The notes: a model not told the origin generated them from the letters alone. Counted from the stretch's first letter, positions 9,746 to 18,590 are shown. The stretch is DNA of 64,000 nucleotides from Zoogloea oryzae (GCF_030161255.1 NZ_BSPX01000007.1:1-64000), one strand, 5' to 3'. Made by a program: numbers and translations.

Positions 9746-10260
9746 TGAGCACCCCCAACGCCCACATCGCCCTGGGAGCTCTTCAAGAGCGGTCCCCTGG
9801 GGAAACCGAGATCCGCAAAACGCGGAAGGCGCGCGTCACCAAGGTGAAGCGGTCGGAGCGTGGTTTCCGGCCTAGCCTCAAGGCGACTCCCTTACCCGAA
9901 ATTAAGTCCTTCACGACCTTCATTCGCTTTGAGATTCCCGCTCCCGGCCACCATATCGGCACAACGGAGCAGAGTGAAAAGCTCTACGGCTTCGCTGCAC
10001 GGCTTGATGCTCAGGCTCAAACCGACGCCGTCGGTTCCGTGACAAAGTTCGGTGTTGATGAAAGCACTTGGGAGTGCGTGCTTGGCCTTCATGCCATCGA
10101 AGGCAAAGACATCAACGGGCTTGCCTCGAACGCCTTCGAGAAGCTGAACTCCTTTCTTTCAAACGAAGCAGACATCCTCACGGGGAAAGCCCCCAACCTC
10201 GGCCTTGCCACGTGGCAGATCAAGGTCAAGGACTACGTGGTTGACGAGGGGCAGTTCTAG
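9745..10260 (+). CDS. Hypothetical protein between AlpA-like and primase genes
   Basis: A 171-residue protein I do not recognise. The N-terminal third is basic and probably disordered (ETEIRKTRKARVTKVKRSER); the rest has a soluble alpha/beta look (FTTFIRFEIPAPGHH, then GFAARLDAQAQTDAVG) and ends LATWQIKVKDYVVDEGQF. A strong ribosome site (GGGAGGTGA) favours the second of two adjacent ATGs, at 9745. It overlaps the AlpA-like gene, so the two are coupled, and it precedes the primase. A role in replication or in regulating the element is plausible by position only. Confidence 0.65.
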   Translation: MSTPNAHIALGALQERSPGETEIRKTRKARVTKVKRSERGFRPSLKATPLPEIKSFTTFIRFEIPAPGHHIGTTEQSEKLYGFAARLDAQAQTDAVGSVTKFGVDESTWECVLGLHAIEGKDINGLASNAFEKLNSFLSNEADILTGKAPNLGLATWQIKVKDYVVDEGQF

Positions 10261-10427
10261 GGCGTCATTCGGGAACTGAGGCCCAGAACACCGGGCTCCA
10301 CTGCCGCGGGCACGAACTGCAACGTGCCTACGGCTACGCTCTAGCAACATCAAACTTCAAGCTGAAATTCAACTCTCGGACGGCTTACTCTGCCGGTTGC
10401 CGTTGGGACTTCTGCTGCCTAACGGAA

Positions 10428-12815
10428 ATGCTAGGACGTTCAGACTCTGAAAAGATGGAATCGAAAATGGACAGCAAGAAACAATCTCTTACACCCTGGT
10501 GTGCGGCCAAGACCTTCACCATCAGCGCGTTCAAGAACGAAAAAGACAATGTGCCCAAATGTCGGGATCTGACGTGGAGCGAATTCGCAGCGATCTTCGG
10601 CAAGCACTGCATCACCCCTTCAAAAGCCGGTACATCAAGTTGGTCGCCGACCGCATACGAGGGTGGCGCCACTCGCAAAAATGAGAGCGTTACGCATCTC
10701 AGCATGGCGGTGATCGACGTTGACAACGGAACGCCGGTGGAGGATGTCGAGCACATGCTCGGCGGGATCACTTACTTGATCCACAGCACTTACAACCACA
10801 CGGTGGAAAAGCCGAAGTACCGGGTCATCTTGCCCTTGGCTGAACCTGTTGAAGCTTCCGCTTGGCGCGGCGTCTGGGATCGGATCAATCACTGGTTGGG
10901 CGGTATTAACGACGCTGCGACCAAGGACCCTGCCCGGATTTACTACATTCCCTCATGCCATAAGGATGCCAAGGATCGTATCAATAGGGTCGGGCACGGA
11001 GCTTTGCTTTCTCTTGATATGCTGCCTCACATCCCCGCAGCCGCGACGTCTCAAACGCAAACGACGCCTCCGAGCCCTATTCAGCGCAGTACCAATGACC
11101 ACGAGTTGGGAACCTTGGAGGAACTCGGCGAGGTCTTGAGTCGCTGTAACTTTATCAAGTGGGCTTCCCATCCCGATAACCAGGCTAACGTCTCCGAACC
11201 TCTCTGGAAAGCGATGCAGACGAACATGTGTCAGTTCGAGGAAGGAGATCAGGCAATCCATGCGGCCAGTCGCCGCCACCCTGACTATGACGAGACACAA
11301 ACTGAGGCCAGGATTGAGCGATTCCGGGAGTCGTCGAAGCCGGAGACCTGCAAGCGCATACAGACTCTAGGATTCAAAGATTGCCCTCTTCGCGGGTGCG
11401 TGTTGCCATCCGGTGTCGTGACCAAGGCGCCTGCAGGGCTTGGTACGTGGGCAAGGCTCGGACAGGAGGACGAACGGCCGGAAATCCTGGACGCATTCCT
11501 TCGGAGGTGCTTCCCGCAAGGTCTCGTCTTTGTTGGAGGGTCATTCTACGGCTACCGTGATGGGTACTGGCCCCGCCTCGACGTGCAAGCAGAAGTCGTA
11601 AGGACCGTCGCTCAGTTTTACGGGAAGTTGGCCGAGAGGAAGAAGATTAGCGAACTTCTTGCGCTTCTTGAGGCGTTTCAAGCTGAGACGGAAGGAAACG
11701 TTCAGCCCGATCGCACTGTGCTCTGTCTTCGGAACGGTGCATTTGACACGAGTACATGCGAGTTGCTGCCCCATGACCCCGCATATCGACACAAAACGAA
11801 AATCGACATCAGCTGGACTCCGGATGCATCCTGCTTGCGTTGGCAACAGTTTCTCGAAGAAATATTTGCGCCGGACTCCGATAAGTCCGAGAAAATTAAC
11901 TTTCTGCAGGAGTGGTTCGGCTACTGCCTCGTTCCGGACAACAGTCAGCACAAGTTTGTCTGGATGGTAGGAGGGGGAGGGAACGGAAAGAGCGTTCTGC
12001 TGAATACGCTGACTTACTTGGTTGGCAGCGAAAACATCAGCAATGCTCACATCGAAGCGCTGGACAAGACCTTTGTTCGAGCCGAGTTACAGGATAAGTT
12101 GCTGAATATTTCATCGGAAATGAGTGCCAGCGCTACTATGGCTGACAGCCACCTTAAGGCGATTGTTTCTGGTGATGTTCTTCAAGCGGAGCGAAAGTAC
12201 CAAGACTCCTTCTCGTTTCGCCCCTTCGTGCGTCTCATTGCGGCTACCAACCACCTCCCTCGTTTGTTGGACCTGTCGACAGGGTTCTTTCGTCGCGCCA
12301 TCATCCTCAACTTCAATCGACAGTTTGGCGAGCAGGACAGGGATGTCAATTTGGAGGGTAACCTTAAGGAAGAGCTGCCTGGCATCTTGAGATGGGCGCT
12401 GGATGGACTTGCGCGGTTGCGGCAACAGGGCCGGTTCACCACGGTACCTTCTTCGGAAAGTAGTTTGGCTACTTACAAGGCGGATTCCGATACCGAAGGT
12501 CTCTTTGCCAAAGATATGCTTACGATTAGTGAGGCAGATTATGGCTCGACGCCAAAAAGCGTCTACGACTGCTACACAAAATGGTGCGGGGACAACGGAT
12601 TCAAAGCCAAGTCTATTGTGGGCCTAGGTCGTCGCTTATCTGGTCTGGGCTTCACGAAAATCCGACGATCTAAAGGCGATTGCTGGAATGTTGTCGTAAA
12701 TGGCTACGCTGACGCTCCCCCTGAGACTGCAGCAACCAGTGGAATGGCTAAAACTACCGTTACCTCCCTCCAATTCGCTGCAAATAACACCTTTAAAGCA
12801 AAGTTCAAAATTTAA
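10428..12815 (+). CDS. Phage/plasmid primase-helicase, D5/P4 family
   Basis: A 795-residue fusion. The N-terminal half resembles a primase domain with a conserved acidic patch (LSMAVIDVDNGTP, about 90-102) and HNHT-like core (STYNHTVEKPKYRV). The C-terminal half is a superfamily 3 helicase: Walker A GGGGNGKS (about 514-522), Walker B-like ISSEMSAS, and sensor motif LIAATNHLPRL, followed by a D5-type helical tail. It would prime and unwind the excised element for replication. Start uncertain: ATG at 10428, 10455 or 10467, none with a good ribosome site. The last 25 residues (AKTTVTSLQFAANNTFKAKF) are low-complexity. It is the replication gene of unit 1. Confidence 0.88.
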   Translation: MLGRSDSEKMESKMDSKKQSLTPWCAAKTFTISAFKNEKDNVPKCRDLTWSEFAAIFGKHCITPSKAGTSSWSPTAYEGGATRKNESVTHLSMAVIDVDNGTPVEDVEHMLGGITYLIHSTYNHTVEKPKYRVILPLAEPVEASAWRGVWDRINHWLGGINDAATKDPARIYYIPSCHKDAKDRINRVGHGALLSLDMLPHIPAAATSQTQTTPPSPIQRSTNDHELGTLEELGEVLSRCNFIKWASHPDNQANVSEPLWKAMQTNMCQFEEGDQAIHAASRRHPDYDETQTEARIERFRESSKPETCKRIQTLGFKDCPLRGCVLPSGVVTKAPAGLGTWARLGQEDERPEILDAFLRRCFPQGLVFVGGSFYGYRDGYWPRLDVQAEVVRTVAQFYGKLAERKKISELLALLEAFQAETEGNVQPDRTVLCLRNGAFDTSTCELLPHDPAYRHKTKIDISWTPDASCLRWQQFLEEIFAPDSDKSEKINFLQEWFGYCLVPDNSQHKFVWMVGGGGNGKSVLLNTLTYLVGSENISNAHIEALDKTFVRAELQDKLLNISSEMSASATMADSHLKAIVSGDVLQAERKYQDSFSFRPFVRLIAATNHLPRLLDLSTGFFRRAIILNFNRQFGEQDRDVNLEGNLKEELPGILRWALDGLARLRQQGRFTTVPSSESSLATYKADSDTEGLFAKDMLTISEADYGSTPKSVYDCYTKWCGDNGFKAKSIVGLGRRLSGLGFTKIRRSKGDCWNVVVNGYADAPPETAATSGMAKTTVTSLQFAANNTFKAKFKI

Positions 12816-13342
12816 CACGGGGCATGTTGAATGTGTGAGATAGAGTGGTAGATATCATTTCTATCTCACGCAATTCTATTCTTTCAGTGCTGGGAAAGCT
12901 GTTGCAACGTGTAGGATGTGGTCGATAATTTTATTAAAAAAAAGTAATATTGGATAGGTAGGTAAGGAGTAAGAGGAGAGTGAGAGTTTTTCTGGAAAGT
13001 TTTCCGAAAATTAGATTTCATCTCACATGGATCGTAGTAGCTTATGGAAGCGCTGGGAAGTTGGCGGGCTGGTTATATCGCTCATCTTACGCACCATCTT
13101 ACATAAGCGGACTCCGACTCAATCAGCACGAGGCGTTGAGAATGGTTGTCGTGAGAACCCTGCGTAATTTCTGACGTTCTTGCAATCCCTCTTATTGACG
13201 CGGGCGCGTAGGCGAAAAACTCCAGAGGCCGCTCGCATTGCCGCTCAAGTGTTCAAAGATACAGCCATATGTGATATCGTCATGCAAGGTGCAAGAGAGG
13301 TGTGAAGCACTAATTAGATGCTATCTAGACTATGGAGGCAGC
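12816..13342. other. AT-rich non-coding stretch with a perfect inverted repeat
   Basis: GTGAGATAGA (12835-12844) and TCTATCTCAC (12860-12869) form a perfect 10-bp inverted repeat with a 15-bp spacer, 20 bp after the primase stop. No T-run follows, so it is a weak terminator; it could be an operator or part of an origin. A 64-codon frame at 12980-13174 has GGAG before a GTG but no recognisable sequence and I do not call it. Confidence 0.5.
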
Positions 13343-15136
13343 GTGCCACTATCTATGCTATTTCGGTCTGACCGATCCCGAGTTCGAATCCAAGCGCTAT
13401 GGCTGCTGTTCCTCCCGCTACTTGTCGGCTGCAGCAGCCCCCCCGATGTCGAGTGCCCGGAGTCGATGAGTGCGGAGAGTTACACCATTGATGCGCTGAG
13501 AAAGTTAACACAGGTTCAGGTGCTTGAAACTCGTCTCGAAGAAGTGAACCGTCTATGCTCTGTCCCGCCTAATAGACATATGGACTTCAATGAGCTTCTT
13601 CTGAAGGTCGCCAAAGAGGGGACGCCTGCGCAAGCGATCTGGCTTTACGAGAAAATTCAATCTTATCCAGTGGATTTTAGAAAGAGTTATCTCGCGGCAA
13701 GTAGTTACTTGGGTATCAATAAAAGTGTGTCAGGTGCCGATGCAGCTCATTTGACCTTGATCTCTCCAGAGAAGGTTGGATTTGAGATTAAGTCGGCAAA
13801 GATTACTCCCGAACAAGCGGCTCTGGCTAAAACAAAGTATCTAGAGGGTGGGATCGGTCAGGACTCGGACGAAGGGCGGCGAGTCGTCTATTTGAGTGAT
13901 CAGAGCGCACCAGTACTCATGCAACGCATTCTGGAGCCAAACGCGGCGGGGGAGACCTCGATCGTTAAGTTCAACTCCTTGTTAAATGGGAATGAGATTG
14001 CGCTGGAGCCCGTTGCCGGGGAAATTCCCGAGTGGGGGCCTGCCGGGCATAATAGCCGCGCTACAGGTATCGATCATGGGGATTTTCGGTTTGTGGTTGA
14101 TCAGAATGGTCGTGTTAAGTATGCGATAGAGCATTGGATTTCTGTCGATCTTTCAGAGGTTGATTATAATATCGATGGAAGTGTACTCGATAGTACGCCC
14201 TGCGTTGCAGTGACCAATGTGATTGTGTTTTCAAAGAATGGACTAAAATACATTCCGGAGCTGGAGGTGCGTTCGAATATCACATATGGGGATTATATCA
14301 AGCTCACCAAACAAGACTCTGAGTATAATGGGTTCTCTGATGAGGCATTTAGTGCTTCGTTTAATAGATTGGCTCAGTACCGCCCGCTTCCTGATGTGGC
14401 TCGTTATATTAAGTTTGATCGAAACGACGATGCTGATCAGTTGCTAATGGGACAGCTCCGGGAAAAAGGTGCTCCTGGTCGCATGCAATTGCTGAATGCG
14501 ATCTACGCTGCGTACCCTCTTCCTAGTGATGAGAATCCAAAATCGATGGCAGAGAGCCTGATTGCGAAGTTTGATGCAGCGGCAGGGGTCGTCGACGCAA
14601 TTGACAGGGTGTTTTCTGGGATTGAGCCGCTGATGAGGGCAGCCTCGACTGGGCTCTTTGAAACTGCGCGGGCTTACAAGTCAGTCGCGAAGGATCTCAA
14701 AGATAACTTGCCGTCAGAGCCACTTCCAAATAATTCCTATAAGCTGACGACTTTGTTTATAAAGAATCAGCTTGAGATTGGCAACGCTACTCCGTATCGA
14801 TTTACCTATGAGGCATATAGGATTCCGGATCGAAAGCCCTTTGCGGTGGTTGCAAACCATGCTGCTTTTTCAGAGCAGGGTATGGTGACATTCTATGGGA
14901 AGCCGCTGGATGGGGGGACGGTTCAGTTTAGAAGCAGCATCAGTGGATTCTCCGTTGAAGCTCCTGTAATTGAGGTGGCTTCCAAAGAGCAGATTGAAGA
15001 GATGAATGTCATCGCCAAGACGCAAAGAACTTATCAGCAATCCATCGAAAAGCTAAAACGCCTGGGTGGACGTGTAAATGAGGACTATTACAACAATTTT
15101 CGAAGTTTAAAAGCCGCTATTTTGGATAAAGGTTAG
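13343..15136 (+). CDS. Large predicted lipoprotein, function unknown
   Basis: A protein of about 597 residues with a clear lipoprotein signal: basic n-region (RSDRSRVRIQ), hydrophobic core (ALWLLFLPLLV) and lipobox LVGC. GTG 13343 is preferred because GGAGG lies just upstream; ATG 13355 is the alternative. After cleavage it would be membrane-anchored and face the periplasm. It contains a stretch with Gly/Pro turns (EIPEWGPAGHNSRATG), a long middle region without known domains and a helical C-terminus (QIEEMNVIAKTQRTYQQSIE). The gene is A+T-rich relative to the core, with no partner in the same direction. I do not recognise a family. Surface exclusion or an accessory cell-surface role is possible but unproven. 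Confidence 0.7.
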   Translation: MPLSMLFRSDRSRVRIQALWLLFLPLLVGCSSPPDVECPESMSAESYTIDALRKLTQVQVLETRLEEVNRLCSVPPNRHMDFNELLLKVAKEGTPAQAIWLYEKIQSYPVDFRKSYLAASSYLGINKSVSGADAAHLTLISPEKVGFEIKSAKITPEQAALAKTKYLEGGIGQDSDEGRRVVYLSDQSAPVLMQRILEPNAAGETSIVKFNSLLNGNEIALEPVAGEIPEWGPAGHNSRATGIDHGDFRFVVDQNGRVKYAIEHWISVDLSEVDYNIDGSVLDSTPCVAVTNVIVFSKNGLKYIPELEVRSNITYGDYIKLTKQDSEYNGFSDEAFSASFNRLAQYRPLPDVARYIKFDRNDDADQLLMGQLREKGAPGRMQLLNAIYAAYPLPSDENPKSMAESLIAKFDAAAGVVDAIDRVFSGIEPLMRAASTGLFETARAYKSVAKDLKDNLPSEPLPNNSYKLTTLFIKNQLEIGNATPYRFTYEAYRIPDRKPFAVVANHAAFSEQGMVTFYGKPLDGGTVQFRSSISGFSVEAPVIEVASKEQIEEMNVIAKTQRTYQQSIEKLKRLGGRVNEDYYNNFRSLKAAILDKG

Positions 15137-15175
15137 TTCTCTCTGTTTCGTCGTTGTGTCACGCAGGAGTGCTGA

Positions 15176-15205
15176 GATAGGGCCCCGCCCAGTCCGGGGC
15201 CTATC
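15176..15205. terminator. Hairpin between convergent genes
   Basis: GATAGG-(G)-CCCCG pairs with CGGGGCCTATC around a short loop. It lies between the lipoprotein (+) and the 36-residue gene (-). The T-run is weak on both sides. Confidence 0.55.
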
Positions 15206-15211
15206 TCTCCG

Positions 15212-15322
15212 TTAGTCGCTGAATATCCACTTTATAAATTCAGAGACTGCCCATAGCCCGAGCCCACCTACTGCAATCAACAGCAGTGGAGCGCCAACTA
15301 TCACGAGCATAAGAGTCTTCAC
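15212..15322 (-). CDS. 36-residue membrane peptide coupled to the Gp3-like gene
   Basis: A small gene starting GTG (15322-15320), overlapping the stop of the preceding gene as GTGA, so it is translationally coupled. The peptide reads MKTLMLVIVGAPLLLIAVGG, then LGLWAVSEFIKWIFSD. One transmembrane helix (about 4-25) is followed by an amphipathic tail. It is the last gene of the 36-aa/DUF932/YqaJ/Gp3-like operon. Function unknown; a short membrane protein at the end of a recombination operon could be a holin-like or regulatory peptide. The overlap and the hydrophobic pattern argue that it is real. Confidence 0.6.
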   Translation of the reverse strand: MKTLMLVIVGAPLLLIAVGGLGLWAVSEFIKWIFSD

Positions 15323-16254
15323 GTAACCTCCTGTTGCCCAGCCTTTCTGGCTTTGGCTGTGAGTTTTTCGTTCAGCAGCGTTGTTCCCTCTGCCAATCCC
15401 GCTGGCTCTGATATTTCGCGATCTACGTGTCCGGCATCGCTGCCATCTGATTGGGGAAAGAATTCTTCAACAATCGCTGGCTCCTCATCCTCGTTTTCCT
15501 CGAAAGCACCATTCGCCAGTGCCATCCGGGCGGCCCGTTCCAGTGCGTCAATATTCACACCTACCTCTTGATGCCGTTTTGCCTTGTCCTTGGCTTGGGT
15601 GATGGCTTCAGTCAGGCTTACCCCGTCTCGCAATGAAATATCAACGTAGAACACCGGCGCTCGATGGGATTGAGTCGTGCTTTTTGCGCGCAACTTCAAC
15701 TGGAGCGGTAAGTAGCGGGTCCGACCTCCGCTCACTGCCTCGAAGTAGGTCAGCCTTGCCGACAGGGTGCGGATCGAGTTGAAGCCCGTGGTCCGGAAGA
15801 TGAAGCTGCCGAGTTCGTCGTCCTGTCCATCGATCTGGACGTTGAGCCTTCCGTAGGGCTTGCAACCGAATTTCCGACCCTTCTCGCAACCATCGGGAGC
15901 CGGGCAGGTAAATTCCTTGATGCCGTCTGGTGTCATGCCCTTAGCGGTTTCACCATTGCCAACACACATCGGGCGACCCGTTGTCCTGTCAAAGGCGTTG
16001 TACTCCGCTCTCAGATTTAGGTCTGGTGCGTTGAATAGCAGGGTGATCGGAATCGCCCGAATCTTGCCGCTTGGTATCTCCTCGAGCAGTTTTTGGTGAA
16101 GGGGATGCAACAACCAGCCGTCCCTGTTCTGCGCCTGCGTTGTTAGTGTGAAGCTGTCGTCCTTCTCCGGCAGTCGCTTCCCGTTCTTCTCGACGAGTTT
16201 GCCGATGCTGATTCGCCCGATGACGGGAGGGGTGATGGCGAGGCCTTTGATCAT
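15319..16254 (-). CDS. Gp3-like / 'hydrolase or metal-binding' protein of mobile elements
   Basis: A 311-residue protein of a family found beside DUF932 and YqaJ genes in plasmids and ICEs, often labelled hydrolase or metal-binding protein. Start MIKGLAITPPVIGRISIGKL at 16254, chosen for AAGGAG seven bases upstream. It has a Cys cluster (MCVGNG, EFTCPAPDGC, KFGCKPYGRL) that could hold a metal, and a conserved RTTGFNSIRTLSARLTYF segment. The Cys-then-CKP-then-GRLNVQ layout resembles phage Gp3-like recombination directionality factors, which would fit an excision role; that link is inference. The C-terminus (from about 225) is acidic and probably disordered. Co-transcribed with YqaJ and DUF932 genes. 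Confidence 0.75.
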   Translation of the reverse strand: MIKGLAITPPVIGRISIGKLVEKNGKRLPEKDDSFTLTTQAQNRDGWLLHPLHQKLLEEIPSGKIRAIPITLLFNAPDLNLRAEYNAFDRTTGRPMCVGNGETAKGMTPDGIKEFTCPAPDGCEKGRKFGCKPYGRLNVQIDGQDDELGSFIFRTTGFNSIRTLSARLTYFEAVSGGRTRYLPLQLKLRAKSTTQSHRAPVFYVDISLRDGVSLTEAITQAKDKAKRHQEVGVNIDALERAARMALANGAFEENEDEEPAIVEEFFPQSDGSDAGHVDREISEPAGLAEGTTLLNEKLTAKARKAGQQEVT

Positions 16255-16279
16255 GGTGTTGCTCCTTGCAATGGACACG

Positions 16280-16319
16280 CCCCTTACCAGGCCGACACAG
16301 AAGCCATTCTGGCAAGGGG
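16280..16319 (-). terminator. Hairpin ahead of the Gp3-like gene
   Basis: CCCCTTACCAG (16280-16290) and CTGGCAAGGGG (16309-16319) pair with one mismatch. It lies between the YqaJ stop and the AAGGAG site of the next gene; no strong T-run. Confidence 0.5.
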
Positions 16320-16326
16320 GCTTAAC

Positions 16327-17352
16327 TCAGATGAAGATGAAGCGTCGGCTGCCGATCCGCTCAAGGGCATAGGACTGCAGTAGTTCAGGGTGGTCCTTCA
16401 GCAGTTTGATAACGTCAAGTACGGTGCTGTCCTTGGCTTTCTTCCAGCTGACTTCACCGGTTTCGAAGATCGCTCCGCTGGCATTGCCGATGGCTTGCTG
16501 TAACTGTTGTTTGAGCCTTGCTTCCAGCTTCTCTTGGGCGGACAACGTCTCGCGAACGGACACCAGGTCCGCGAAAATGGCGGACAAATTTCTGTCCTCG
16601 CGGAAGTCAATCTTGCTACCGTTGTCATTTGGATATAGGCAGCGCAAGGCTAAGTCAGCCGACTCGGAACCGTCCGCGGGCGGCTGAGTATCAGTTTCAA
16701 CGAAATGCCAGAACACCCGTTCCAAGTGGATGAGATTTTGGATCAGGGCTTCGTCGCGCTCGATACGATGGACTTCAAGTTGCTGCCCCCCGATCAGCAC
16801 GGCAACGTCTGCACACCGCTTGCCCGTTACCGCTAACTGGTGATGAACCTGAAGTTGGATGTACTCCGGCACGCCTTCCTTCCACAGCCTTGCGCCGTTG
16901 ATGCCTGCGGTCTTGCATTCAAGGATCTGGACATCACCTGCACCGACAACTTCTCGATCGATGTTGGCAAGCATCCAGGCCTTGTCAGGGTCAGGATGCT
17001 GGAGAACGGCATTGATCCGTCTGACCCGGTTGCCAGTACGCCTGGTGTAATGCGCGGCAACGATGGGTTCGAGGATCGTTCCCCAGTACATCGGGCTCTC
17101 TTCGTCGTTTGGATCGACGACTGGTAGACTTTTATCTCTGCCTGTCTTCTCCATCCAGAGTTGGAGCTGAGACTTGTAAGGATTCAGGCCCACAGCTGCA
17201 GCGGCGTCCGAGCTGCCAATGCCATTCTTACGAACATCCAGCCATTCCTCGCGCGGCAGGTTCTCTGTCTTGACGAGGCGAAGTGCTGCTTTCGGCCTAG
17301 CGGTCTTGACCGTCGCGGTCGCGCCCGGCGCTTTCGGGATGATGTTGCTCAT
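16327..17352 (-). CDS. YqaJ-family viral recombinase/exonuclease
   Basis: A 341-residue lambda-exonuclease-fold nuclease. ATG 17352 is chosen for the GGAGG site seven bases upstream. Seen motifs: RKNGIGSSDAAAAVGLNPYK (nucleotide-binding turn), GTILEPIVAAHYTRRTG, then the PD-(D/E)XK core ANIDREVVG...VQILECKTAG (catalytic D-E-K) and PEYIQLQVHHQLAVTG. These enzymes resect double-stranded ends for single-strand annealing recombination. It is central in an operon with the Gp3-like and DUF932 genes, a set typical of plasmids, ICEs and phages that carry their own recombination. A coiled-coil tail (about 265-300) is visible. No annealing protein of Bet/RecT type is obvious nearby; DUF932 may be its partner. 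Confidence 0.88.
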   Translation of the reverse strand: MSNIIPKAPGATATVKTARPKAALRLVKTENLPREEWLDVRKNGIGSSDAAAAVGLNPYKSQLQLWMEKTGRDKSLPVVDPNDEESPMYWGTILEPIVAAHYTRRTGNRVRRINAVLQHPDPDKAWMLANIDREVVGAGDVQILECKTAGINGARLWKEGVPEYIQLQVHHQLAVTGKRCADVAVLIGGQQLEVHRIERDEALIQNLIHLERVFWHFVETDTQPPADGSESADLALRCLYPNDNGSKIDFREDRNLSAIFADLVSVRETLSAQEKLEARLKQQLQQAIGNASGAIFETGEVSWKKAKDSTVLDVIKLLKDHPELLQSYALERIGSRRFIFI

Positions 17353-17372
17353 GTTGCTTCCTCCAAAGTGAA

Positions 17373-17405
17373 GAAGCCTGGCCAACCGAAGTTGAACCAG
17401 GCTTC
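17373..17405 (-). terminator. Hairpin ahead of the YqaJ gene
   Basis: GAAGCCTGG (17373-17381) pairs with CCAGGCTTC (17397-17405), followed on the minus strand by TTCACTTTGGAGG, so the hairpin ends directly at the ribosome site. Confidence 0.6.
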
Positions 17406-17428
17406 CTTCCGTGATGTGGAAAGGGCGA

Positions 17429-18385
17429 TCACGCAGCCAGCTTCATTGCCTCCTCAAACGCCCGTGACTTGAGGCTGGCCCCTTGCCCAAACCACGCGGA
17501 GTCGAGCCGATAGTCCGCACTACGCGCTCGTTTTTCATGGTCCACGTACTGGGTCACAGCATTGAGCAATCCCCAAGCGGTGCCAGAAGCTGCTGTCAGC
17601 TCCGAGCCTTTGCCGCTTCCTGCGAAGAGGGCGTAAACGTTGTTCAAGGCCTTCTCGTTTTTCTGCTCGGAAAGCGGTAGATCACGATCACCCAGCACGT
17701 TGACCAGGAAGTTCATTGCTTCAAACTTATGAACCTTCCTGTCAGCGAGCTGCTTGATGGACGTCATAAAGGCGTCCCAGGCCGAGACCCCAATCCCCAG
17801 TTCCCGTTTGACCAGCTCCGGATCAAAGGTGGTGGAGTGCGGAACCTTCACTGCCCCACCTCGTTCCCCGACCGCCATCTGCAGGGTGTTGTTGCACACC
17901 ACGCGAATGGAGGTGAACTGCGCGGTCGTGCACAGCGTCCCATCACAACTTGTTGCCAGAAGCAGATAGCCCTTCACGTGGTCGTTGCCTTTCAGCATGA
18001 CCTCTTGTCCCGTTCTCGCTAAGGCCCAGAGCTTCTTGCCGCCCTTCAGAACCCCGGCCGTTTCCAGCTCAAAGCCACCGGCAGAGACCAAATCCCTGTA
18101 GAACTCAAGAACTTCAGCAGGCTGAACCACCTTGTAGCGGTTCGATACCACGGACAAAGGCGCAAAGGTGTCTGACCGGTATAGAACCTTCGATTCGGGA
18201 TGTGGTTTGACGTGGAAGCCGCTCTCCTCGGCCACATTGAAGAGGACGTCGGTTTCCTTGATGCTCCAATCGAAACCAGCTGCCTGCAGCCAAACCTCAA
18301 GCGGCTGCTTCGGCGGGAGCTGATTGCCAAGGCCATGCCAGGGCGTTTCATTGGCGTAGGCCATAGTGCTGACTAGGTGAGCCAT
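17429..18385 (-). CDS. DUF932 (phage/plasmid LGT_TIGR03299-like) protein
   Basis: A 318-residue protein of the DUF932 family. It opens MAHLVSTMAYANETPWHGLG; the NETPWHGLG motif is a hallmark. It continues with LYRSDTFAPLSVVSNRYKVV and TAQFTSIRVVCNNTLQMAVG. The family is widespread in plasmids, ICEs and phages next to recombination genes, but its activity is unknown. A GGAG site precedes ATG 18385. First large gene of a leftward operon (DUF932, YqaJ, Gp3-like, 36-residue membrane peptide) that probably serves homologous recombination or maintenance of unit 1. Confidence 0.87.
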   Translation of the reverse strand: MAHLVSTMAYANETPWHGLGNQLPPKQPLEVWLQAAGFDWSIKETDVLFNVAEESGFHVKPHPESKVLYRSDTFAPLSVVSNRYKVVQPAEVLEFYRDLVSAGGFELETAGVLKGGKKLWALARTGQEVMLKGNDHVKGYLLLATSCDGTLCTTAQFTSIRVVCNNTLQMAVGERGGAVKVPHSTTFDPELVKRELGIGVSAWDAFMTSIKQLADRKVHKFEAMNFLVNVLGDRDLPLSEQKNEKALNNVYALFAGSGKGSELTAASGTAWGLLNAVTQYVDHEKRARSADYRLDSAWFGQGASLKSRAFEEAMKLAA

Positions 18386-18408
18386 AGTGTGTTCTCCAAA
18401 TGCAAAAA

Positions 18409-18437
18409 GCCCCGAAACGCTCGTGGCGCTGCGGGGC
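18409..18437 (-). terminator. Intrinsic terminator just before DUF932
   Basis: GCCCCG/CGGGGC stem with a long loop, followed on the minus strand by TTTTTGCATTTGGAG. It would stop transcripts from the upstream 36-codon gene unless read through. Confidence 0.65.
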
Positions 18438-18479
18438 AGAAGGACTTGATCATTCTATTTGAGCATCGGCCCGCCCTGG

Positions 18480-18590
18480 CTAATGCTTCTCTTCATTCAT
18501 CTTGTCGAAGTGGGCGACTACGACTTTAGTGAGCGTTGCAAGTAGCACGATGAGAACTGAGCGTATCGCCTGAAAGATAGGGGTTGGCAT
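18480..18590 (-). CDS. 36-residue small protein upstream of DUF932
   Basis: A short gene with AAGGA nine bases before ATG 18590. The peptide reads MPTPIFQAIRSVLIVLLATL, then TKVVVAHFDKMNEEKH. A hydrophobic stretch (about 9-27) is followed by a charged tail, so it is probably a single-pass membrane peptide. It is the first gene of the leftward recombination operon, separated from DUF932 by a terminator. The exact function is unknown, and coding potential rests on the ribosome site and position only. Confidence 0.5.
   Translation of the reverse strand: MPTPIFQAIRSVLIVLLATLTKVVVAHFDKMNEEKH

Noticed and set aside
12980..13174. A 64-codon frame after the primase gene
   Set aside because: GGAG precedes a GTG, but the peptide has no recognisable feature and lies in an AT-rich control region.
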